64,000 nt of DNA from Panulirus ornatus (lineage: Eukaryota > Arthropoda > Malacostraca > Decapoda > Palinuridae). How positions within the stretch are numbered: position 1 is the first letter of the stretch; each line of letters starts with the position of its first letter. Shown here in pieces: positions 20,493 through 32,400 of this stretch. Where the stretch lies: NCBI RefSeq assembly GCF_036320965.1, contig NC_092287.1:5491297-5555296 (forward strand), given 5' to 3'. The notes beneath the pieces were generated by a model. The model saw nothing but the letters and a program-made list of their open reading frames with translations, did not search any database and was not told the DNA's origin. Position numbers and translations under genes: made by a program.

Positions 20493-23400
20493 CTGAAAGA
20501 AATAAAACATTCTTTAGAAATTGCTCCAAATAATACATCAGAACACAAAAAATTTATACACATGTTTTGGAAGGAGGTAAATAAAGTGCGTAAGACAAGG
20601 GAACAAATGGGAACTTCAGTAAAGGGGGTTAATGGGGAGGTGATAACAAGTAGTGATGATGCGAGAAGGAGATGGAGTGAGTATTTTGAAGGTTGGTTGA
20701 ATGTGTTTGATGATACAGTGTGTTTTGGTCGAGGTGGTGTGCAAAGTGACAGGGTTAGGGAAAAGACTTGGTAAACAGAGAAGAGGTAGTAAAAGCTTTA
20801 CGGAAGATGAAAGCCGGCAAGGCAGCGGGTTTGGATGGTATTGCAGTGGAATTTATCAAAAAAGGGGGTGACTGTATTGTTGACTGGTTGGTAAGGTGTA
20901 TGTATGATTCATGGTGAGGTGTCTGAGGATTGGTGGAATGCTTGCATAGTGCCATTGTACAAAGGCAAAGGGGATAAGAGTGAGTGCTCAAATTACAGAG
21001 GTAAAAGTTTGTTGAGTATTCCTGGGAAATTATATGGGAGGGTATTGATTGAGAGGGTGAAGGCATGTACAGAGCATCAGATTGGGGAAGAGCAGTGTGG
21101 TTTCAGTAGTAGTAGATGTGTGGATCAGGTGTTTGCTTTCAAGAATGTGTGAGAAATACTTAGAAAAGCAAATGGATTTGTATGTATCAATTATGGATCT
21201 GGAGAAGGCATATGATAGAGTTGATAGAGATGCTCTGTGGAAGGTACTAAGAATATATGGTGTGGGAGGCAAGTTGTTAGAAGCAGTGAAAAGTTTTTAT
21301 CGAGGATGTAAGGCATGTGTACATGTAGGAAGAGAGGAAAGTGATTGGTTCTCAGTGAATGTAGGTTTGCGGCAGGGGTGTGTGATGTCTCCATGGTTGT
21401 TTAATTTGTGGATGGGGTTGTTAGGGAGGTGAATGCAAGAGTTTTGGAAAGAGGGGCAAGTATGCAGTCTGTTGGGGATGAGAGAGCTTGGGAAGTGAGT
21501 CAGTTGTTGTTCCCTGATGATACAGCGCTGGTGGCTGATTCATGTGAGAAACTGCAGAAGCTGGTGACTGAGTTTGGTGAAGTGTGTGAAAGAAGAAAGT
21601 TAAGAGTAAATGTGAATAAGATCAAGGTTATTAGGTACAGTAGCTATGGTTGAGGGTCAAGTCAATTGGGAGGTAAGTTTGAATGGAGAAAAACTGGAGG
21701 AAGTAAAGTGTTTTAGATATCTGGGAGTGGATCTGGCAGCAGATGGAACCATGGAAGTGGAAGTGAATCATAGGGTGGGGGAGGGGGCGAAAATCCTGGG
21801 AGCCTTGAAGAATGTGTGGAAGTCGAGAACATTATCTCCGAAAGCAAAAATGGGTATGTTTGAAGGAATAGTGATTCCAACAATGTTGTATGGTTGCGAG
21901 GCGTGGACTATGGATAGAGTTGTGCACAGGAGGATGGATGTGCTGGAAATGAGATGTTTGAGGACAATATGTGGTGTGAGGTGGTTTGATCGAGTAAGTA
22001 ATATAAGGGTAAGAGAGACGTGTGGAAATAAAAAGAGTGTGGTTGAGAGAGCAGAAGAGGGTGTTTTGAAATGGTTTGGTCACATGGAGAGAATGAGTGA
22101 GGAAAGATTGACCAAGAGGATATATGTGTCAGAGGTGGAGGGAACGAGGAGAAGTGGGAGACCAAATTGGAGGTGGAAAGATGGAGTGAAAAAGATTTTG
22201 AGTGATCGGGGCCTGAACATGTAGGAGGGTGAAAGGCGTGCAAGGAATAGAGTGAATTGGAACGATGTGGTATACCGGGGTCAACGTGCTGTCAATGGAT
22301 TGAACCAGGGCATGTGAAGCGTCTGGGGTAAACCATGGAAAGTTGTGTGGGGCCTGGATGTGGAAAGGGAGCTGTGGTTTCGGTGCATTATTACATGACA
22401 GCTAGAGACTGAGTGTGAACGAATGGGGCCTTTGGTGTCTTTTCCTAGCGCTACCTCGCACACATGAGGGGGCAGGGGGTTGTTATTCCATGTGTGGCGG
22501 GGTGGCGATGGGAACAAATAAAGGCAGACAGTATGAACTGTGTACATGTGTATATATGTATATGTCTGTGTGTGTATATATATGTGTACATTGAGATGTA
22601 TGGGTATGTATATTTGCGTGTGTGGACGTGTATGTATATACATGTGTATGTGGGCGGGTTGGGCCATTCTTTCGTCTGTTTCCTTGCGCTACCTCGCTAA
22701 CGCGGGAGACAGCGACAAAGCAAAATAAATAAATAATAAAAAAAATGGTAATAATAATGCTTGGCTTTGGTGACATCTCTTCTCCAATTGACTTGGTTTG
22801 AGACCATTCACAATCATTTACTGAAGGCCTTGTTTTATTCCACATGTCAGATGGATGGCCCCAAAAGCATCCTTGTGTTAAGAACATCATGAGGGAACAT
22901 GAATTAGACTATAATAGTATACTTTAAAAGTTATAATAATACTTACCCTACAATTTAGAGCCCTGGAAACAGCAATTTCTTCATCAAATGTGATAAAACC
23001 AAAGTTTGGAACCTGACCCTTTGGACCTGTCTTGCCCTTAGCTGTATTTATGCGTACATCCACAATCTTGCCAAATCTAGAGAACTCGGCCTGAAAAGAG
23101 AACAAACATTAAATATCACACAGATCTGGAACTTACATTATGTAAAAGAGAGAAAAATATAGTTAAATAGCATGGGTAAACATCCACAGAATCTTGAGAT
23201 GTAAGTGACATTTATTAGTAAGTTACCTTGCATTATCATTCTCTGGTGGCAAACTTCTGAGAAACAATGGCAAGTAGTACAGTTTGGGTGTGCAAGTAAA
23301 ACATGGAAGTTGGATAGTAATATATTAATGTAAACAAAACACAGAAGTTGGATAGTAATATATTAATGTAAACAAAACATAAAAGTTGGATAGTAATTTT

Positions 23401-26400
23401 TTCATACATATTCGCCATTTCCTGCATTAGCAAGGTAGCATTAAGTGCAGAGGACTGAGCTTTAGAGAGAAAATCCTCGCTTGGCCCTCTTCTCTCTTCC
23501 CTCTTTTGGAAAAAGTAAAAACTGGAGGGGAGGATTTCCAGCCCCCTGCTCTCTCTCCTTTTAGACACCTTCTACAACAAGCAGTGAATACGTGGGAACT
23601 ATTCATTCTCTCTTATCCCAGGGATAGTAGTATGTTAATGTAAACAAAATAGAGTAATAAGTGCAAGGAATGAGAGGGGAGTTAATGTAACAGTCCATCT
23701 GTTTGACCTTATTTGAGAAAGACCTATACAAAAAGGAGTGCTTTCAGTACCAGGGAGTGAACAAGGCAGTGAACCAAAGGGTGAAAGAGTGTGCTAACAT
23801 CCTGGGCATACTGAGGAGTGTGTGTTGAAGGAAAAACCAGGGTACATTTGGGCAAAAGGGTACATTTGGAGCTCTATTATCAGACAGTATTGTATTGAAG
23901 AGTCTTGGGGCCCTAAGAGCAAAGCAAAGAGGGCACATATGATTGAAATGGAATGCCTAATGGCAGTGTGAGGCATGCTGACTACTTAAAAAATAAGTGT
24001 CAGTGACATGTGGTTGTAACCACAGTCTACCAGGGATTCAATCATGGAGTGCTGGATGTAGCGTTCTCAACCTAGCAATCAATTATAGTGTTGTATGCTT
24101 CAAACATTCTTCAGGCTCAGTGTGCTTTCAGCTGTGTATGCTAATGGTGTGTACTCATACACCCATTTTTTTTTCAGTACATTATTCAATGAATCATGAG
24201 ATATTCAACACTTTATTATCAAACAGAGGCTTTGTGTTAGATGATTTTGTCCAATTGTAGGCTAATGTAAGTGTTCTGAGAATGTTTCAGGTAGGATAGG
24301 CAAAGTTATGTTTGGTAGGTTTGAGGTACGGTATTAAATGCATTTTCGACAAAATATTTTCAACTGACGATGGGTTTATTGGAACGAAACCCCATCCTAA
24401 GTCAAAGAGCATCTGTCGTGAGAGAAAATACCAGCTGAGATTGAGTGAAGAATGGCAAAAGGTGAGAATACATGAAGCAAGGGGAGTTGTTAAGGAATGG
24501 GAGAAATCCAGGGAAGCAAAGCCTGCATGTGCAAGAGATGCATGTGGCAAACAGAAGGCAGGCAGGTTAGAAAGTGAAACTAGTGGTGGGATTAAGAAGT
24601 TGCTAGTATAATAGAAAAGAGGCAATTGGTCAGTACTTTAAGGGAAGGAGAACAAATGACTGGGGAATGTATAAGAAAAAGAGGCTGGAGGTTAAAAAAG
24701 AGGGCAAATAAGAGTTAGGATGAGCAAGTACCAGTAAACTTTAGGGAGCATAAAAAGTTGTTCTGGATGTAAATAATGTATGAAAGACACGAGAACAAAT
24801 GGGAACATCAGTGAATGGGGCAAAGGGGGAAGTGAGAACAGGTTATGATGAAGTGAGGAGATAGAGAGCATTTTGAAGAACTGGTTAATTTGTTTGATAA
24901 CAGGTTGGTAGATGTAAGGTGCTTGGGTCAGGATGGTATGCAAAGTGAGTCATGGAAAGTGGTGTGGTGAAAAGAGGTGGTGAAAGCACTGCATATGATA
25001 AAATTCAGCAAAGTAGCAGGAGAGGATGGCACTGCAGTTGAATTTCTTAAAAAAGAAGATGTTGTTGTTGATTAGTTGGTAAGGATTTTCATCGGGTGTA
25101 TGCATCATGGTGAGGTGCCTGAGGATTGGTAGAATACATGTATATTGCCACTATATATCTGTATACTGCATATTTCTATGTTTTATCTACTGTAAGTGGT
25201 GGATATCCAGTAACATTTTTCAATAATTCAGATAACTCTTTACACAGAGCTTTGCTCAATCACCTCTTTTCTTTTAGAACAGAACTATATTGTGACAGAA
25301 GCTAAATAATTTTTTTTCTTTAGACTTGCAGCATTAACAGAGGTAGATAGTAGGCAGCCATCAACCAGGGAGGTATATTACTAGTACTACCCATCTGGGT
25401 ATTGGGAGGGTTAATGACAGCTGTGTAGTAAGCCACATCATCGGTTGTCAAGTTGCACTACTATGATGCAGGATGTAATCTTCTGTTTCAGCCTCAGCCA
25501 CATGTGGACTGTTGGCATTCTGTCCACAGACATACAATCTCTTCTTGTCATACAAAATACCTGACAACTCTTAACTCACACAACTCTTCCTTTGTAACTT
25601 TCAATTTTTCCTGCGTTAAGCAATATGCTTTTGCCCAGCCTCTTGGCAAAATGGTAGGGGGAAGTGATAGTAGTAGTATGTAGGAACATTAGACAGGAGA
25701 ATTAACCAGGGTACTAGGTGAGAGGAATACGCGAGGAAAGGCCTGTGCACACCAACTTCAGTGGGGTAGGCTCCACCGGTGGGGGAGAGGGGCTGTCCTT
25801 GATGGGGGAGAGTACCCCACGGTTTTATCTGTCCCCAACGCTCTATGGGACCCCCAATCCGTTGCCTCTTTTGTTGTGGAGACTGTGTCTTACCTTGACA
25901 TGCTAAGGCCTGGCCCCACAAATCCTGTGTGGGGCAAGGAAGTGCTTTAGTGCCGCCCTCGGGCATTTGCGCAAAAGGGACAGCCTATCCATCAACAGGG
26001 TGGCCTCAAAACACACCAGAAAGTTGGTAAGTTCCTGTGGCTCACCCTCAGACAGCCAGGATCATGGTGAGGGTGGAGCAGGACAACAAGCGAATACGGG
26101 CAATGATCGCCAGACTAACGGGGCTCCTGTGCACGGAAGCTGGTTGCGCAAGGAACAGTACAAATAACTATAGCAGCATTACTGTAAAAATAAGTCACTG
26201 GCCACTGGACAGGTCCTTAAAGGTGAGTGGGAGGTACTGCCAATGACAGTTGAGCCAGAAACCCCTTTTGAGACGACCTCTTCTCATGGCCATCTGAGCC
26301 AGACAGATGTGCCACACCAATTATGACTCAACATGCGAACCACTGGCAGAGGTTCTAACTATGGGAGAGGTAGCACACCACCTGAAAACAACTAAAACAT

Positions 26401-29400
26401 CATCCCTTGGTCCTGATGGAATGTAGACAAGGTTCTTGATGTCTATTCATCAGCCGATGCTCTGCAAGATGTTCAATCTGTGGATGGCCAACTTTACACC
26501 ACCTAAACCACTCAAAGTGAACAGAATGGTACTGATACCTAAAGGTACCAAATCCTACACAGTCCAAGGACTACAGGCCAATTACCATCTTGTGCACTGT
26601 AGTCCATCTGCTTCATAAGGTTCTGAGCAGCCGCATCTTGAGTCTCATCCAAATCAATGGACTTCAAAGGGCATTCGTTCCTGTAGACAGATGCCTTGAG
26701 AACTTCACAATCCTGGATGCGATCACTGGTATTATGTGGGCACAGTCCCAGGCTGTTCACCTGGCATTCCTCAAGATGGATAAAGCATTTAATAGTGTTA
26801 ATCACAGCACTATCAAGAGGGCCACGTCGCGGAAGGGCATTCCTGCCCATCTGGGAATACATCATGTCGACGTACAGCCAAGCCTTCACCCATATCGAAA
26901 GCAGCAGCGAGATGTCAGAAGAGATTAAAATGACTTGTGGGGTCAAACATAACGATCTCCTATCACCCATTCTTTTTAACCTTTTGATCGATGAAGGGAT
27001 CACAAGGGTTAAGGAGCTGGGTGTGGGGATAAGATTTGGAGACCAAAAGATGCCGGTGCTTGCCTTCACCGATGACCTGGTTCTGGTTGCGCAGATGGCG
27101 GACGGTCTACAGAAAGAAACTGTCATCATGGCAGAGACTCTTGAGGGGTGGCCTTCAAGTGAACCTGGGAAAGTGTTGGTCCCTCAGCATGGAGACTGAT
27201 GGCAAACACAAGACTTGGTACATCAATAAATATAGGACGTTCCAAGTCTTAGGCAGTGCTATTGGCTCCATGGATGCACAAGATGATTACAAGTACCTCG
27301 GTGTTCTCATCGGGGCATGGGGTAGGTGGAAATTCTACAGTGCCCGGCTAGAAGAGGGGCTTAACAAGATCACCAGGGCCCCTCTAAAACCTCAGCAGAG
27401 GATCACCATTCTCAAAGATCACCTTGAACCCAAACTAATGCATCGCCCAGTGCTGGGGTAGGTATATAAGACACAGTTAGTGTGTATGGATAGGCAAGTG
27501 TGAGTGGCGATTCGCTATTGGCTCTGCTTGCCCCATGACACGCCCTGCACATTCTTCCACTCAGCGGCAGGGGATGGTGGTTTGGGAATACCTAATTTTG
27601 TCTCAACCGTCCAACTAAATAAACAGGCCACATTCGAGAAACTGCTCACCTCGTCTGACCCGGTGATTCAGGTGGCACTCCGGGAACCTGCAGTGTTAAA
27701 GAAGTTGCAGAGTTGGACAGGCCCTGCATGCATTGCTGGTCAACAAGCGAGCAATAAGACTGAACAATCGCATGCATTGCTGGTAAACAAACGAGCAATA
27801 AGACTGAACAATCGCATGCATGGCGGGCTAACCTAGTTAGTACCTGCAATGGGCCAGGTCTCACTCTGTCTGCTGCTGTACCAAAAGTCAGCAGATGGGT
27901 CACCAGTGGGACCAGACTCCTCACGGGCATTGACTATGTTAAGGCTGTCCAAGTGCAATCAGGAACACTCTCCAACCCTGCTATGGTTAAAAGAGGCCGA
28001 CCCAACATTTCTAGCTTCTGTGACACCTGTCATAAGCCCTGTACAATGGGCATATCAAACAGATATGCCCATGTCCCCAAAGGGGTTAGGTGAAAAGGCA
28101 TGACAACATCAATGCCTTCTTAGCCAGACAGTTGAGGCAAAAATGTTACAAGGTGGTCTGCGAGCCTCGTATTCCTGTTGCAGGGTCCTTCCGGAAGCTG
28201 GACACTGTGGCTTCCAGAGGGACGGAGACTTGCATCACAGATATGCAAGTCTCCGGAGTCTGCTTCGCACTCTCAGCTGCACACACACACAAGTGCAGCT
28301 ATTATGGCACCCAGAAGTCCTTCAGGGAATGTGGGAACTCATGACATCTGCCACACTTAAATGGTGAGGCACATGGTGTCAAGAGAGTGCGAGTGCTCTC
28401 AGAGGGTTAGGGCTTTCTTACCGGGACCTGGAGGTGTGCTCAGTGAAGGCTCTAACCTGGATCCACTCCCTTTACTGGATGTGGTCTAAGAGCACAGGCT
28501 AGTAATCGGCCGCCTGCCTCGTAACATCTGGTGTCAGCCCTCGGGCTGGCTGGGGCGGGTCTCCTCTTTGAGCATTTGTGGGTGGCAGTTGGCTGTTCGT
28601 CCCCCAAAGGCTTTCATGGTGGGTAACAGTTCCCGATGGAGGTTTGGCGTAGCAGGGGAGTAGGTGTCTGGCAGGATAGCCTGCCACTCTTGTCCGTCAG
28701 GCCAAAATGGATGGTGAGCGGTGCTAGGAGCTCAACTGTGGAAAGTCCTATAAGGTAAGGTATGGCCTAACCACTTTTCATTCTGCCTATGTCTCATCCT
28801 TTCTTCTGCCTTTACTATCAGCAGTATGACCTATTGTCTTCCCCTTCTTGATGTACACTACTCTGGCTAACAGCCTCTTCCTTCACTATCAACACTTGTA
28901 AACAGTCCTTACCAGAATTCAGCAACTTTACTAACAATTGGGTTAAAAAAAAAAAAGCAGTAGTAGTCCTTAAGACCATTAGGTAGCAGCCACAGCAAAA
29001 ACTGCTCTAGAGTTGCCCTCTGGCCTATCAAGGATGAGGCACTAAAGGCTAAAAAGTAGCAATTGAGTTCACCAGTTATGAAAACTCTTCTGCTGTGGCC
29101 ACCCTACTGTGGGAGTCCCTGAAGGGAACAGGTATCAAGAGATATAGATTAATAAATGGATAGATAAAGAGAGTAACTAATACTTCAGCATATTTTACCT
29201 TCAGGTCCTCCTCACCAGCGGTGTGTGGAAGGTTTCCCACAAAAATCTGTTGACTGTCAGGCATAGGAGTTCGTCGTCTTTCTTCACCCAAACTCTCTGA
29301 AGTACGATGAAAAGCTGAATAAATTATTATTATTATTACCTAAAATGCACAGCAACTGTAACAAAATATATATAATCAGTTTTCTAAATTCAACGCAATT

Positions 29401-32400
29401 CTACCAACATACATAAATTAGACTACTCTTAAACACACTTGAAAAAAATGCAGAGGTTCTGCGAACATTCAGCTTACCAAACCTATCTCCTGCTTCCATG
29501 AACAAGTGCACAATACAAAAAATATTCATAAAAAAATATATAAACACTCAGTATGGGGTGTGAATTTCCTAACACCTATTCAATGTTGTTCAGAAGCTGG
29601 ACTATCATGATTCTGCATTGGTTATCATGCTATAGAAAAAAATACAAAGTCAGCACTGCCAAAAATAATTTTCAAGTCAGCTAACCTAAAAATTGCAATA
29701 ACACTCATGAATGATTGACTCAATATGCTCCGCACTGGTATACACTGGACACAATATGCATCACAAAATTTAGTTTAATACATTAATCCATTCAGGATCT
29801 ACAGAAAAAATACTGGGTCTATATTTACATCCATTTCTGAATATATAGGCCTGCTTTATGGTTTAAAGTACATGTCAACCATTCCTAAGCATTTTCTTGT
29901 CAAAACATTCCTCACCTAGCAACAGTAGCTTCACTGCTCTCACATGCACTAATACACAAGTACTCATCTTGTTACCTTGCGCATATAATGTATTTCATGG
30001 TAAATAATGTACATATCTTCTCAACGTGACGGAAGACAATAATTACAATCAGAAAGTGTGAAAATAGCATCCCGTGAAAGGCATGCAAGAAACAGAGTGA
30101 ATTTGAATGATGTGGTATACTGTGGCCGATGTGCTGGTAATGGACTGAACCTGGGGCATGGTGGCCTGGATGTTTATGGGGAGTTGTGGTTTTTCGTGGT
30201 GCTAACTTGATGATGCAAGGGATTGCAATGCTGTTTCCTGTGAGGCAGGGTGGTGCAGAGAATGGATGAAGGCGAGTATGAATATGTATATGGGTATATA
30301 TGTAAGTGGCTGTGTATGTGTATGTATAGGTATGTACATGTGTTTATGTTGATATGTCTTATGTACATGTATGAGAGGATGGCTCTTCTTTTTCTGTTTC
30401 ACGGCACTACCTTGATGATGTGGGAAATGGCAATAAAATACAACAACTCATATTTATATATTTTGCTTTGTCGCTGTCTCCCGCGTTAGCGAGGTAGTGC
30501 AAGGAATCAGAAAAAAGAATGGCCCAACCCACCCACATACACACGTATATACATACACGTCCACACCCGCAAATATACATACCTATACATCTCAATGTAC
30601 ACATATATATATATATATATATATACACACAGACATATACATATATACCGATGTACATAATTCATACTGTCTGCCTTTATTCATTCCCATCGCCACCCTG
30701 CCACACATGGAATAACAACATCCTCCCCCCTCATGTGTGCGGGGTAGCGTTAGGAAAAGACACCAAAGGCCCCATTCGTTCACACTCAGTCTCTAGCTGT
30801 CATGTAATAATGCACCGAAACCACAGCTCCCTTTCCACATCCAGGCCCCACACAACTTTCCATGGTTTACCCTAGACGCTTCACATGCCCTGGTTCAATC
30901 CATTGACAGCACGTCTACCCCAGTATACCACATCGTTCCAATTCACTCTAATCCTTGCATGCTTTTCACCCTCCTGCATGTTCAGGCCCCAATCACTCAA
31001 AATCTTTTTCACTCCATCTTTCCACCTCCAATTTGGTCTCCCACTTCTCGTTCCCTCCACCTCTGACACATATATCCTCTTTGTCAATCTTTCCTCTCTC
31101 ATTCTCTCCATGAGACCAAACCATTTCAAAACACTCTCTTCTGCTCTCTCAACCACACTCTTTTCATTACCACATATCTCTCTTACCTTATTATTACTTA
31201 CTCGATCAAACCACCTCACACCACACATTGTCCTCAAACATCTCATTTCCAGCACATCCACCCTCCTGCGCACAACTCTATCCATAGCCCACACCTCGCA
31301 ACCATACACCATTGTTGGAACCACTATTCCTTCAAACATACTCATTTTTGCTTTCTGAGATAATGTTCTCGACTTTCACACATTCTTCAACACTCACAGA
31401 ATTTTCACCCCCTCCCCCACCCTATGATCCACTTCCGCTTCCATGGTTCCATCTGCTGCCAAATCCACTTCCAGATATCTAAAACACTTCACTTCCTCCA
31501 GTTTTTCTCCATTTAAACGCACCTCCCAATTTACTTGACCCTCAACCCTATTGTACCTAATAACCTTGCGCTTATTCACATTTACTCTTTCTTCTTTCAC
31601 ACACTTTACCAAACTCAGTCACCAGCTTCTGCAGTTTCTCACATGAATCAGCCACCAGCGCTGTACACATAAGTATACGTACGTAAGTAGGAGAGATGGC
31701 CAAAGCGTTATTGGATTACGTGTCAATTGATAGGCGCGCGAAAGAGGGACTTTTGGATGTTAATGTGCTGAGAGGTGCAACTGGAGGGATGTCTGATCAC
31801 AATCTCGTGGAGGCAAAGGTGAAAATTTGTAGAGGTTTTCAGAAAAGAAGAGAGAATGTTGGGGTGAAAAGAGTGGTGAGAATAAGTAAGCTTGGGAAGG
31901 AGACTTGTGTCAGGAAGTACCTGGAGAGACTGAGTACAGAATGGAAAAAGGTGAGAACAAAGGACGTAATGGGAGTGGGGGAGGAATGGGATGTATTCAG
32001 GGAAGCAGTGATGGCTTGCGCAAAAGATGCTAGTGGTATGAGAAGCGTGGGAGGTGAGCAGATTAGAAAGGGTAGTGAGTGGTGGGATGAAGAAGTAAGA
32101 GTATTAGTGAAAGAGAAGAGAGAGGCATTTGGACGATTTCTGCAGGGAAATAATGCAAATGAGTGGGAGATGTATAAAAGAAAGAGGCAGGAGGTCAAGA
32201 GAAAGGTGCAAGAGGTGAAAAAGAGGGCGAATGAGGGTGAGAGAGTATCATTAAATTCTAGGGAGAATAAAAAGATGTTTTGGAAGGAGGTAAATAAAGT
32301 GTGTAAGACAAGGGAACAAATGGGAACTTCAGTGAAGGGGGTTAATGGGGAGGTGATAACAAGTAGTGGTGATGTGAGAAGGAGATGGAGTGAGTATTTT

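Larger units (their letters stand above)
25690..28900 (+). mobile_element. R2-group LINE, copy A (decayed)
   Basis: A RLE-type non-LTR element in order: upstream region (GGTTTTATCTGTCCCCAACG), linker, RT and C-terminal CCHC/RLE-like region, then a 3'UTR containing CTGGTGTCAGCCCTCGGGCT. It parallels copy B at 58480-62130 along its length. 5' end not defined; 3' end taken at the shared CACTTGTA. R2 elements normally insert in 28S rDNA, but no rDNA is seen here. Confidence 0.85.

Noticed and set aside
25616..25966. 116-codon - strand frame
   Set aside because: Antisense shadow of the R2-group 5' region; not conserved in copy B.
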